A DNA stretch of 64,000 bases, taken from positions 47,477,880 through 47,541,879 of the forward strand of contig CM036197.1 in NCBI GenBank assembly GCA_020631735.1, written 5' to 3'. The notes beneath the pieces were generated by a model, which worked only from the letters and a program-made list of their open reading frames with translations, did not search any database and had not been told where the DNA came from. Positions 1-11,999 of the stretch are shown here, piece after piece (the first letter of the stretch is position 1; each line of letters opens with the position of its first letter). Made by a program: the position numbers and the translations under genes. This stretch comes from Saccharum officinarum (Eukaryota; Streptophyta; Magnoliopsida; Poales; Poaceae).

Positions 1-2195
1 GGATTTTGGTTTTCCAAATCTTCTTAAAACTGGGGCCAAAATCATGATTACACAAATGTTTGTAGGTTGATTTCACATAAAATGAACCAGATTTCTCCCA
101 TTCCCAACTGGCTCTATCACTCTCAGAATTAATACCATACCGGTACACAATGTCATATAACCTTCTAAGTTGGCATTGAAGGTCCTCATGCAACTACCTC
201 CTGAAAGAAAGACGCCAATTTTTCAGTTTCATGTACTCAACAGAACATTGTTGCTCCTCACTGATCTCATATAGTCCTGAGAACTTGTCTGCTAAGGAGA
301 CAAGACCACACCACCTATCATGCCAGAAGCTGGTAGATTTGCCATTACCCACAATCATGGTTCTACCTTTTAGATACACCTGTCTCACCTTCAGAAGGTC
401 ATTCCAGACCGGAGAGTTTTTAGAACTTTTGGTTAGTAAAGCGATTAAGCCCTTCTTTAAATATTTTTTCCTAATAATGTCCTGCCAAATTCCAGCCCCA
501 TTTTCAGCTTTCCATCACCACTTGCAAAGCGGACTTATATTCATTCTCTTTAAGTCTTTAATTCCAAGCCCCCTTTACTTTTTGGCTTAGTGATTTTGAC
601 CCATTTGATAAGATGGTACTTTTTCTTCACTTCCCCTGCCAAAAAAATCTTTTTCTGGTAGTGTCCATCTTGTTGATGACTGACACAGGCAGCCAAAACA
701 TGGACATAGCATAAATTGGGAGATTACTTAAGCAGTAATTGATTAAAACTAGCCTACCTCCCAAACTTAAAACGCTACCTTTCCACCCATCAAGTCTTTT
801 AAACAGTTTTTCACTGATAGGCATCAATTCCACAACATGCAATCTAGAGCCAGCCACAGGGATACCCAAATATTTGATGGGCCATTTACCAATTGCACAG
901 TTAAACATAGTAGAGAATTCCAGGCTTTTAGCATCATCTTGCCTAATCATAACGACATCGCTCTTAGAAAAATTAATTTTGAGGCCAGACATGCTCTCAT
1001 ACAGATAAAGTAACAGTTTGAGATGAGCAGCTTGTTCTCTATCGTCTTGGATACATAAGATTGTATCATCAGCATACTGGAGGACTGCCACCCCATTCTC
1101 AATGTATTCAGGCACTAGCCCCTTAATCAAATTATTTCTTTAGGCAAGCGAAATCATTTTAGCCAAAGTATCAACAGCAATATTAAAAAGAAAGGGAGAC
1201 AGGGGTCCCCTTGTCTGACCCCTCTACCAGATTTGAAATAACTGCCAGTAGTGTTATTCACCTTAACACTGACTATACCAGAACTCATGACCAATTTAAT
1301 CCAATCACACCACTTGTTCCCAAAACCCCTTTGCTTGAGACATTCAAAAAGGAAGTCCCAATTTAATTTGTCATATGTCTTCTCAAAATCCAACTTGAGA
1401 ATTAACCCATCTTTTTTCTTAATTCGTGTATCATGTAAAATCTCATGGAGGGCTAAGATCCCATCCATAATATTTCTATCCTTCAGAAAGCCAGATTGAC
1501 ATTTATTTATAATTCTTCCCATAACTTTATCAAGTCTCAACATCAAAGCCTTAGTACAAATCTTGTAAACTACATTTAGTAGACAGATAGGTCTATACTG
1601 CTTGATGTTATTAGCTTCTTTAGTTTTAGGCAACAAAGTAATGATCCCATAATTGAATCTACCAATGTCAAGATTCAAGTTATGGAAATCAGAAAACAGG
1701 ACAACCATATCATCCTTAATAATGTCCCAACAATGTTGGTAAAATTCCACAGGAAAATGATCAGGCCCAGGGGCTATATTTTTCTCCATAGAAAAGATAG
1801 CATTCTTTATTTCAGATTTATAAAAAGGCTTTTCAAGCTCCTCATTTTCTTGTATAGTTACCATTTCAGATGGGTCTCAACACCTAGGATCCATATGAAT
1901 ACCAGATGGTGTAGAAGGGCCAAACAATTCTTTGTAGAATTGAGTAGCATGTTCCACCAACACCCCATCCCCTTCAATAATTTGATCATCATGCTTTAAA
2001 GAGAAAATAGTGTGTTCCTTTTTCCGTTAGCCACCCTATGAAAAAAGGCAGTATTGCTGTCCCCTTTAAGCAACCACATGATGTTGGACCTTTTGTGCTA
2101 GTAACTCTCCTCTTCTTCTAGCAACCTTAACAACTCAGATTGTATGAAGGTTTTTCTATTCAATTTATCATCATCAAGAGACCTCACTTCTTCCT
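1..2195 (-). mobile_element. L1-type LINE fragment (LINE A)
   Basis: A non-LTR retrotransposon runs off the left edge of the window on the minus strand. Its pol reading frame can be followed, with frame breaks, from about 2190 down to position 1, so the 3' end of the element lies outside. The right limit is set where recognisable LINE protein stops, just before the flank of the neighbouring gypsy element. The endonuclease expected upstream of the reverse transcriptase is missing, so this copy is 5'-truncated or was cut by another rearrangement. No target duplication can be tested because the 3' end is not in view. The protein differs clearly from that of the LINE at 28967-47068, so the two are separate families. 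Confidence 0.85.
1..2195 (-). pseudogene. LINE A reverse transcriptase / RNase-zinc region, broken
   Basis: The product would be the ORF2 polyprotein that copies LINE RNA at the target site. Reading leftwards: a pre-RT segment with the signature WLLKGDSNTAFFHRVANG (about 2020-2080); RT palm and fingers (1154-1864) with YRPICLLN, the LDFEK block and RQGDP; then the YADD catalytic motif near 1060-1075 and the downstream SGLKINFSKS block (627-1130). Near 194-388 comes GNGKSTSFWHDRWCG, which leads into the zf-RVT domain, and FYVKSTYKHLC near 60-120. The frame shifts between 1130 and 1154 and around 390-620, and stops interrupt the linker regions, so no functional protein is made. RT family membership is clear; the exact LINE family is not assigned. 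Confidence 0.85.
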
Positions 2196-2299
2196 CTTTA
2201 TGACATGATGGACGTGAAGGCTGATGGAGGAGCTCATGCTCGTAAGGGAGAAAAGCGGAGCTGGAGCGCTGACGGGCCTCCTGTAGGAGCAGGGGTCGG
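2196..2299. other. Short unassigned segment between LINE A and gypsy element
   Basis: About 100 bp that match neither the LINE reading frame nor the gypsy LTR. It can be read on the plus strand as an open frame that continues after the gypsy element at 14909 for a few codons. It ends in GGGTACT, which pairs with TCAGTACCC beyond the element, so the gypsy element landed inside a short inverted repeat. No identity assigned. Confidence 0.4.
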
Positions 2300-2304
2300 G
2301 TACT

Positions 2305-2773
2305 TGTTGACGAAATCTGGTCGGTAGTCTACCGAGGGGTATGCCCAAGGTAGTGATTTATCGGTAGACAGGCGCGCAAGCTACAAACTAGATGGTGACG
2401 CATGACACAATAAGGTTTTTATCCAGGTTAGGCCGCCGTGAGGGCATAATACCTACGTTCTGCGTCTGATTTGTATTGTTGTGTATGATGAGATGTCTTT
2501 TGAGGGGGTCCCCTGCCCGCCTTATATAGTCCAGGGGGCAGGGTTACAAATCTGGAAACTAATCCTGCTCGGTTATAATTGCCATAGCTGGCCAGATAAG
2601 GATTCCTATTCTAACCAACCAGGATCTTGCTTGATCTCTAGGTTTGGTTTCCTTCCTTGCGTGGGACGGCGAACAGATCGACTGGGCCACGCGTCATCTT
2701 CTGGTGGGCTGGGCCCTCTGGTCTGGGCCAGCCCAAGTCTAGTCGTAAAGGGCATAGGGTTAATACCCCCACA
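2305..2773 (-). repeat. 3' LTR of Gypsy 1
   Basis: 469 bp, aligned along its whole length with 14435-14903. It is preceded by GTACT. The plus-strand start TGTTGACGAA and end TACCCCCACA give the canonical TG...CA ends in element sense. In element sense the sequence just upstream of this LTR (2774-2790) is only modestly purine-rich, so the polypurine tract is weak or decayed. Confidence 0.95.
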
Positions 2774-3987
2774 GCTAGTCCTCGAGCACTATGCATTATG
2801 AAGCGACACGCCGTCTTGACCTTCTCTGAACAGTAAGGCTTGAGTCCTTGACGTCTCCGACCAGTCAAAACACCATCCGAGCAGCTATTGCAGGCTTCCA
2901 ACCAGCTTACAATACATCCGACCACTGTTGTTGCTAGAGAAGTATGTTGTCTGAAGAATGTATAGTGCTCAGAGAAAAAAAGAAAAAGATTTCCTTCTAG
3001 GTGAAGTGTGCCCACTTGTATTTCTGAAAAGAAATGTAAGCAGGATAAACAAAGCGTAGGGGTCAAAAAATAAACACATTCACCGCTAGGTGAAGTGTGC
3101 CCACTTAGTCCCCGATCCTGGTAGTAGGTGACGTAGACACGTGGTGCCAGGATCTAAAATGAAAACTCCATGGAAACTTGATACTGAGATGCACCGACAG
3201 GTGCATCGTACCGATGTAGTCCCCGAGCTTGCTGGAAGGCAAAATATGAGCCACGTAGCAAGGTTTAAAAAGTAATGATCCCTCAACTGTATGTGAGTCT
3301 AATTTCACATGTAGCCGAGGAAATCAGTCGTCGAGCTATGGTCGGAGAGTGGTCGAAGCAGTCCCCGAGCACATCATAAGGTATGGATGACGAGTCCCCG
3401 AGCAAGAGACACGTTCATCGAGTCCCTGAGCCTTTTCAGGGAGTATAACATGCTAGGTGGTCTGTGCATAAGTAGACCAGTCCCCGAGTACCTCTTACTG
3501 TATTCCCATCTGATACGGAGTATACAATTAATATTTTTCTTCCTTCTTTGCTCTGACATGTTGTCACAAAAAGTTGATTGATGTGACATTACTATCATAC
3601 TCATCTGCCTTGTCAGTGTCACAATGGACCGTCCGTCGGGCATAGCATGCCAGTGTGGGCCTGCCCACAGAGGAAACGAGGGGCGCATTTGCTGGCGCAG
3701 TAACCAGGAAAAAAGTAGAAACCGAAGGGATCGTGCCATGTTTATTGCACACGTATCCCAAGAATCTCGGGGAGATGGGACGACACAGTCAATGAGATAA
3801 ATAGTTGAATCATGGCTACTCCCATTTACGCCCAATAGTCTCATTTGCCATCCAGCCGCCTGCATCCCCCAGCCCGCTTGCCCTAGTCCGACTCCACCAC
3901 CACCATTAGCACACCTCGCCGCAGTTAGGAGCGACGCGCTCTCTGTACACCATCAAAGCTAGAGCAAGGAGGCGATAGAGGTAGAAG
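2774..3987. other. Non-coding spacer of Gypsy 1 with short degenerate repeats
   Basis: Lies between the 3' LTR and the start of the antisense gene. No convincing protein was found on either strand. The phrase GTCCCCGAG recurs at least five times between about 3109 and 3490, and a segment around TAGGTGAAGTGTGCCCACTT occurs twice (near 3000 and 3089). This would be the promoter side of the antisense gene; no clear TATA box was chosen. Confidence 0.6.
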
Positions 3988-6900
3988 ATGGCTAAGACAG
4001 AGGTGACAAAAAGAGCCAAAATGATGAGGAAAGAATGGTGGAAGTCGAAATCCACCGAAGCGACCATCACCAACCTCGTCGAATTGGGCGTGCTTCATAA
4101 CCGGGAGCTTGCAGGATGGTGGCCAGCAGACGACAATAGCTACCCCAATCCCCAACCTGGTGAGATAGTCGTCTTTGAAGATTTCTTCAAGCGGGGATTT
4201 GGGGTTCTTGTCCATCCGTTTCTTCAAGGTCTCTGCCTGTTTCTGTTTTCATCCATCTTTGTGAGGCGTATGGGGGAATCCAACCCCATTTTGACCTCTT
4301 TAGATATCTGTTCTGCTTGAGGAAGAAAGGGTCCCAAGGCAGCTCCAAAATCACGGGCGGAGTGTACCTAACACTCCGGGATGGGATGAAACAAGAATAC
4401 CTCAACTGTCCTTGGAACACATCTCTCACCGATTGGTACAAGAAATGGTTCTACATCCGCGAAGAGCCCGACAGCACCACACTGTGCGACGTCGGGTACA
4501 TTCCAGAGAAGAGAGTAGCCTAGAACGAGCGACCAGAGCTGACTAGGCAAGTGGAGGAGCTGATGGCGCTACTCCCGTGGAATTGGCTGGATGGACTGGC
4601 TGTAGCTGGGAATTTCCTCAACCGTCAGGTGTAGCCATGCCAGAGGAGGGTGCACGCTGGGTACGAGTACCAAGGCTCAGCCGACCAGACGAGGATGCGG
4701 TTGGAGGATCTTGACCACGATGAAGTCGTACGCCGGATTGGGGAGTTATTCAATCTGGCGGACCAGAGCTACTCCCGCCCGAGCAAGATCTAGCGCGCAT
4801 ATAAGCTTATCTGACCAACCCCAAGGGTAAACAATCCAATGTTTTTGTACCAAAAAATGTTGCCGACCACCGTAAAGTTAAAAATGTCTGTTTGCTCTTG
4901 TCTTTGCATGCATAACAGGTGCACGGCGTGGAGAGGCACAACCTGTACGTGTCATTGGTGCCTGGAGTGGAGCAACCATAGAGCGTGGAGCCTCCCCCAC
5001 TGAATGTGCATTGGTGCTACATGGACGTCGAGGACGACCACGAAGCCAGGGCCCGAGCAGAAGCCGGGAAAAGTCCAGTCGCCGCCGGCCAGTCAAAGAA
5101 GAGGGCCAAAAGCCCTCAGGCAGACAAGGCCCTAGAAGACTCGACCAGGAAACGCCGTCGCATGGTGTGAGACTGGCCGGAGGACGAGGAGGACAAGGAC
5201 GCAAGTGCCTACATGCTCAACCCTCGAAAGAGAAGTGAGCAGACAACACAGGGGGGATCGACCCCATCGGCAAAGGGGTCGCAAGAGGGCCAGACACCGC
5301 TAGCGGGGCCAACACCCCGCGTGAGGATAGCTGAAGAGCAAGCCAGGCCACCACCACAGGATGGAGGCCAGAGTTCCTCTGGCCAGCACACAAGCCAGGG
5401 GAAGCCACGACGTCGTGCCTTCACAACCATCCACCGGAGCTCGAATATGTAAGTTCCTGAAAACTCATTCAAAACTGCATCAATAGTAGTAGCGAGCGTA
5501 CAAGTAGTAAAGGTAACTGTTCTGATGTCACATCCTAGCTCGGCATCAATGGAGAGGCCCGAGAAGCTGGGCACCACTAGGGCAACCACGTCGACCACCA
5601 GGGAGGCGCCGAAGCAGGTGGCGCCCGAGCAAAGCCTTCCGAGGACACCAAGTGAAAAGCAAGTCCCCGAGACCAATCAGAGCGTGCCTGAGTAGACCAC
5701 GGCCACCACGTGTTCGACGCAAGGTGGTCTGCTTGACGCCGCAGCCCAGGGGAAATCAGCGGTGATGTCGTCACTCGCCGGGCTATACCAAGAGCGAGAG
5801 CAAGCCGGTGTCGAGCAGGCAGTAGAGTCTGATGACGATGTCATTGAGGAAATCTAGGGGCACCGACAAGACAGGCGACAACACGTATACGTCTGCCATG
5901 AGCGTGGAGACCACTATGTCTGCCACGAAGAGATCTCCATCAATGAGGAGACAAAGGGAGTGGAGCGGGCAGCAATACGGCTCATCGGAGAAGTACAGGT
6001 AAGTGTACTCTATAATCACTATTGTAGATCTGGTCAAATCTGTAGTCTTGCTTATATGGTACTGTATTTGGCTTGCAGGGCCTCGTGAAGACTACCAAGT
6101 ACCGTAAACGGTGCTTTGACCAGATTCAAGGCATCTCCGAAGACAATAAGGAACTGACAGTCGAAGTGGATCAGCTGCGTAAGCTGCTCGAGACCGCTGA
6201 AAAGGACCGGGCAGAAACTGAGTCACAAAGACTCAATGCTATCCTCTAGCTTGGCCAGAAAGAGCGGGAGAGAACAGGTAACTTATCTTTGCCACGCGCC
6301 CACAAACACTGAAAAATACTATTGGTACGTACTTATGTGTTTTTCGGAGCTTGTTGTAGACCTAGCGGAGGAAGTCACCAGGCTTCAAGAGACAAACACG
6401 CGTCTAGTCGAGGAGAGTGCCCGATTATCAGTGAAGAATGCTCGGCTGGTAGAGGACCACGCACAGCTCCGAGACCAGTCAATGAAGATGACCGAGGAGG
6501 TGAAGACCAAAAACCAAGAGATAACCAGTAAGTGGCCGTTGTCCTGTTCTTGGTTTCACGAGTCAAATTATGTCGTTTGGCATCATTTTGACCAGAATGC
6601 CCTTGCGCAGCATTGAAGATCAATGCCAAGAAACACATTGTGGAGCTGCAAAAGGATCGCGACCTCTAGAAGGATCGCTGCACGCAGATGGTGCGGGGGA
6701 TCGAGCCAGTGCTCGACTTGCTCGATCCAGGACTGCCGCCAGAAGAGCCTCGGGTACAACAGCATGGAATGATAGACAAGTGTCAACTTGCCTGGGATTG
6801 GCTGCAGCAGTTCATGAAGGAGGCCAGAGAATTTGCGGGCGCCCATGTGCTAAGCATGGTGTGCGCGTATTATCCCCTGATCAACTTCACACACTTCGCC

Positions 6901-7230
6901 AAAGGCTACCCCAAGGAAGTTGGCGTACAGGAAGCGGGAGAGCTGCGGGACCAACTGATGGAGGTAGCGACCACAATTATTGGCGATATAAATCTATGCG
7001 GAACAGCAACGCCATCGTCGCATAGGACACCGATGAAGTCTGCTCTAGGGTCTTTGAGCTGACCACCTAGGACCGCGGTCTCGACCAGCCAGTCCTAGGC
7101 CGAGCAGTCTATAAGTAAGGAGCAGCCGGAGCCTGCGGTCATGACTAGCCAGACTCCTGCGGCTCAAGCTCGACCAAAGGAGGCAACGCCACAGCCATAG
7201 ATAGGTGGTAGTGAAATCCAGTCCGATCAC
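3988..7230 (+). pseudogene. Antisense intron-containing gene of Gypsy 1 (Transposase_28-type), decayed
   Basis: The gene runs opposite to gag-pol. From ATG 3988 the product has an N-terminal Transposase_28 (putative gypsy-type transposon) domain: the NLVELGVLHNRELAGWWPAD and GEIVVFEDFFKRGFG blocks, then, after a deletion and frameshift near 4250, IHLCEAYGGIQPHFDLFRY and DWYKKWFYIREE (to about 4520). A charged, low-complexity middle follows (4919-5998), then two coiled-coil exons (6079-6277 and 6360-6527) and a helical C-terminus (6611-7060). Five introns with GT-AG ends are visible: 4827-4918, 5449-5538, 5999-6078, 6278-6359 and 6528-6610; three donors read GTAAGT. Phases match across the last two junctions. 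Many in-frame TAG codons make this copy a pseudogene. Its function is unknown. A related C-terminus appears antisense at 63694-63960. Confidence 0.75.
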
Positions 7231-7749
7231 CGGCCGTCGAGTGGCTAGTTACCTATAGTTGTAGAGCAGGCAATAGTTTTAGTTAATTATAAACTTGTGT
7301 CTTGTCAGGCAAGCTTGTAATAAAGTACTATTACAGCAATGTAAGCTTGTGTTGTTTTTATGGAAAAACGTATTAAGCTTGTATATTGTTGTTTGATAAC
7401 TAAGTTAGGACGTATAAGTGTTCTAGTTTAGTGGTATTAGTTGGTAGACGCGTCATCCTGTAGAATCTGCATGGCCCCAGTTAGATCTATGGTCTAAGTG
7501 CGAGGCACAGAGCCTATTTGCTCGTAAGAGCGCATAGGTCTGACCAGGGAGCGCCCGCCGATCACCCAGAGTGTAGAGAGCGGGTCCCGTGCACGCGTAG
7601 AGAGAAGCCGGAGATGGGGCTGGCTCCGAGGACTCGAGAAAGAATGGTGGGTCTGTCAACTGATCTTTATAAAAGTATTGAAAGAAAGGAGACTCCAGAT
7701 AAACATGTTAGAGTGATCAAAGGAAAAAGTATATGCTTCATTGAAACAA
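7231..7749. other. Tail-to-tail gap between antisense gene and pol
   Basis: The antisense gene (plus strand) and pol (minus strand) converge here. The stretch is partly AT-rich (7260-7440), consistent with 3' untranslated and polyadenylation sequence for one or both transcripts. I see no protein I can support in it. Confidence 0.5.
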
Positions 7750-10700
7750 TCAAAATACAAGAAAGTTACATATCTTTATTGATGCGTCCTGCGGGTAGAA
7801 ACACCTGAGCTTATCAATATGCCAGGAGTTGGGTACCTCAGTACCATCGAGGTGAGCCAACCTGTATGAAGTAGGCCGAGTGACTTCGATGACTTCAAAC
7901 GGTCCTTCCCAAGGAGATGAAAGCTTGTGCATGCCATCTTGGTTTGTTTTCCACTTCAAGACCAGGTCCCCGACCACAAAGAGTCACTCTTTGACATTCC
8001 TATTATAGTATTTGTGTAGTACAGCTAGGTACTTGGCTGTACGCACACAAGAGTCAAGCCGCCGTTCTTTAGAGCAGGTGACCTCGAGTTCCCGTGCTTC
8101 GTCAGATCTGTCTTCAGCAAAGTTCTCAATACGTGGTGATCGGAAAGCAATATCTACAGGGAGTACTGCTTCTGCGCCGTAGACCATGAAATATGGGGAA
8201 GCACCAGTGTTGCGACTGGGCTGGGTTCGCAGGCCCCAGACCACAGCCGGCAATTCTTTAAGCCATCGACCAGGAGTTTTGTCTTAATCCCTATACAACC
8301 TCTTCTTTAGCGCATCGAGGATCATGCCATTGGCCCTTTTGACCTGCCCATTAGCTCTGGGGTGTGCCACTGACACGTATTTCACAACTATGCTCCTCTC
8401 ATCACAGAAGTCCCAGAATGCACTGCCAGTGAATTGAGTACCCAAGTCTATAATTATGCTGTTAGGGAGGCCAAAACGATGTATAATCTGATCAAGGAAT
8501 TCGACCGCCCTCTCTGATGATGCCTTGGTTAAAGGCATGTACTCAATCCATTTGGAAAACTTGTCAATGAACATGAAGACACATTTGAAGTTGCCAGGAG
8601 CTGGCTTGAAGGGACCAATCATATCCAGTCCCCTGCATGTGAAGGGCCAGGAAGCTAGTATGGTCTGGATCTCATGTGCTGGTACGTGTATACGTTTGGT
8701 GAAAAACTGGCATCCATCGCAGCGGCGAACCAGCTTCTCTGCATCGGCCACGGCGGATGACCAGTAAAAACCTACTCGGAAAGCTTTGCCGACCAGGGTC
8801 CGAGAGGCAACGTGATTGCCGCAAGTACCACTGTGAATTTCATGGAGCAGTTGAATACCTACTTCTCGAGTGATACACTTCATCAAAACTGCCTCCTTTA
8901 TATTTTTGCGCATCAGGACACCGTCGACCAGTACGTACTGCTTACTGCGGCGCATGAGTCGCTCGTTCTCTGTTCGATCAGTATATCCGGTCCCATCCTA
9001 CAAAAACTTGATAAAAGGTACTCTCCAATCTTCAATGTTAGTGGTCGAAGGTACTGCAGATGTGGTCGGAAAGGATTCCGTAATGCTCGGAGGGGAAACC
9101 GTAGCCACCAGAGGCTGGTCTGGAGGCTTCTCAACCACCTGATCTGCTTCTTCCTTAACGGACGGTTTAACAAGGTCTTGGACGAACACGCCATGTGGGA
9201 CTTGAGCTCGGGATGACCCTAACTTATACAACTCGTCAGCTGCTTGATTTTTGTCCTAGACCACATGGGTGTACTCGATGCCGTAGAATTTGCCTTCCAA
9301 CTTTTGGATTTCTTTGCAATAGGCATCCATCTTTTCGCTAGTTGTGTCCCAGTCTTTGTTAAGCTGGTTAATGACTAGGGCCGAATCGCCATAAATGTAG
9401 AGACGTTTTACACCGAGTTCGACCGTAATCCGCATGCCGTGGAGATAGGCCTCGTATTCTGTAGCATTGTGAGATGCAGGGAAATAGATCCTGAGGACGT
9501 AGCAGAGCTGTTCATTGGTTGGTGAAATGAAGAGCACGCCTGCTCCTGCGCCATCGATGTTCAAGGAGCCATCGAAATACATCTTTCAGTATTCGACTGG
9601 CCCCTGATCGGGAGGTACGCTGAGGTCTGTCCATTCGGCGATAAAGTTGACCAGTGCCTGGGACTTAATAGTTGTACGACTCTGGAACTCCAAGGAATAG
9701 GGGCATAATTCCATCACCCATTTGACGATGCGGCCGTTAACATCCTTATTCCGGATGATGTCTCCAAGTGGAAAACTGGTCTTGACCACCACCCGATATC
9801 CGTCGAAGTAATGTTTCAACTTTCGGGATGCAATCAGGATGGCATAGATTAGTTTCTAAATTTGAGGGTACCTAACTTTGGACTCATTGAGCACCTCGCT
9901 GATGAAGTAAATAGGGCACTGGACTTTGTACACGTGGTCGGGTTCCTCACGCTCGACCACGATAACTGTAGAGACCACGCGGTCGGTGGCCGCAATGTAG
10001 AGAAGAAGAACATCGTCTTTCTAAGGGGCTGTAAGGATCGGAGGAGAGGTTAAGAATTCCTTGAGCTGCATGAAGGTAGCATCAGCCTCCTTTGACCATG
10101 CGAACTTCTCTGAAGCCTTAAGTAGCTTGAAGAAAGGCAAACCCTTTTCGCCTAGTCGTGAGATGAAGCGGCTAAGGGCGGCCATACATCCAGAGAGCTT
10201 TTGGATATCCTTGACGTTTCTGGGGGGCTGCATATCCAAAATGGTTTTTACCTTTATCAGATTGGGGCGTATGCCATCGTGACTGACGACGTTGCCCAGT
10301 AATATACCAGATGGGACTCCAAAGATACACTTTTTTGGATTAAGCTTCCATTGGTACTTGTTGAGGGCCGTGAAGGTACGCTGGAGATTGTCGACCAGGG
10401 TATGAACTTCTCTGGTCTTCACGACCACGTCATCGACATAGGATTCGACCAGATCATCCTTGATTTCATCAACAAGGCATTGCTGGATAGCGCGCTGGTA
10501 TGTGGCCCCCGCGTTCTTAAGGCCAAATGACATAGTCGTGTAACAGTAGACGCCGAACAGCGTAATGAAGGACGTCTTGATCTGATCATCCTTGTTGAGA
10601 GCGATCTGGTGATAACCAGAGTAGCAGTCAAGAAAAGACAGGAGCTCGCAGCCGGCTGTGGAATCAACGACTTCGTCTATGCGAGGTAATCCGAAGGGGT

Positions 10701-11999
10701 CTTTAGGGTAGTGTTTGTTGAGATTAGTATAATCAACGCATATTCTCCATTCATTATTCTTTTTGCGTACAAGTACCAGGTTGGCTAACCAATCCGGATG
10801 ATACACTTCTTTGATAAATCCGGTTGCTAAAAGCCGGGTAACTTCTGCCCTAATAGCCTCCTTTTTGTCACGAGCGAACCGTTGTAGCTTTTGCTTGATA
10901 GGTCTTGCGGTCTTCAAGACATTCAAGGAGTGCTCGATCAGGTGCCGAGGAACACTAGGCATGTCAGCGGGTTTCCACGCGAACACGCTAATGTTGTCCT
11001 TCAGGAACTTGACGAGCACGTCTTCCTATTTAGGATCCAGATTAGCCCCGATAAGGGCCGTCTTGCTGGGGTCGTCATCGACCAGCTGGATCTCCTTGTA
11101 CTCGTTGGACTTGATGTGCTTTCGTGGTACTTGGCGCTCTAGGATCTCTAGCTGGCCGGTGGGAATCTTAGAGGCATCGACCAGGGTTTGCTCTATGCGG
11201 ATTGAGAGGTTAGTGGCCTCTGCTACCTTAAAGCTTTCCTCTTCACAGGTATAGGCAGTGTAAACTTTGCCTCTGAGAGTAAGGACACCCTACTCGGTAG
11301 GCATTTTGAGCACCAAGTAAGAGTAGTGCGGTACGGCCATGAACTTGGTAAGCGTTGGTCGACCAAAGATGGTGTGGTAAGTACCCTCGAAGTCCGTGAC
11401 CATGAAGTTGACATAGTCGGTGCGGAAGTGGTTAGGAGTGCCAAACTGTACAGGGAGCGTGATCTGCCCGAGAGGTATAGAGCTCTGTCCAGGAAGGACA
11501 CCCCAAAACTATGCATTGTAAGGTTTGAGGTCAGCCTCAGTTAGTTTATGGGCAGGCAAGCTGCTGCGAAACAGGATGTCGATGGAGCTGCCACCGTCGA
11601 CGAGCACCCTCTCAAACTGGACACTATTGATGCAGGGGTCGAGGACGAGGGGAAACGACTAGGTTCCAAAATTGCCACCCACCGATCTGCTTGGCTGAAG
11701 GAGATTTCGCGGTGGGACCAGGCCAGGAGTCTGTGATTAGAGATGAGATCATCGGTATTGATGACGCTCAAGCAAGCATGCTTTAATAGCTTGCGCTCGC
11801 GCTTGGACTCTAAAGACACCTTGCTGCCAAAGATGGAGTGGACAATTTTGGTGGGATTGACGTATCGGTGACAAGGATTTCTATCCTGTGCGTCATCATT
11901 GTCGTCATCACCGTCACACCGTGGTCCATCATTAATGGCTTTTGGAGCATCGTCGTTAGCAAGTTGCTTGGCGTAGATGTTCCTGAGGAAACGATAGTT
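7750..11999 (-). pseudogene. Gypsy 1 pol (protease, RT, RNase H, second RNase H, integrase), broken
   Basis: Reading in element sense: an aspartic protease with VLVDGGSSIDILF (about 11545-11635); reverse transcriptase 10021-11019 with ICVDYTNLNK, LDCYSGYHQI and the YVDD catalytic box at 10429-10440; RNase H and connection to about 9586; an archaeal-type RNase H 9256-9582 with YFDGSLNIDGAGAG, NATEYEAYLHG and YGDSALV; then integrase 7750-8955 with an HHCC zinc finger (HEIHSGTCGNH ... CDGC), GLDMIGP and IIDLGTQF. The third catalytic position, normally Glu in the NGQVERANG block, is Lys here (codon 8338-8340). Stops separate several pieces (near 8283, 9584, 9820 and 11020), so the polyprotein is not continuous. 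Domain order and the double RNase H support the Tat lineage. Confidence 0.9.

Noticed and set aside
7045..7230. Minus-strand 61-codon frame next to the antisense gene
   Set aside because: It overlaps the 3' part of the antisense gene and shows no pol homology.
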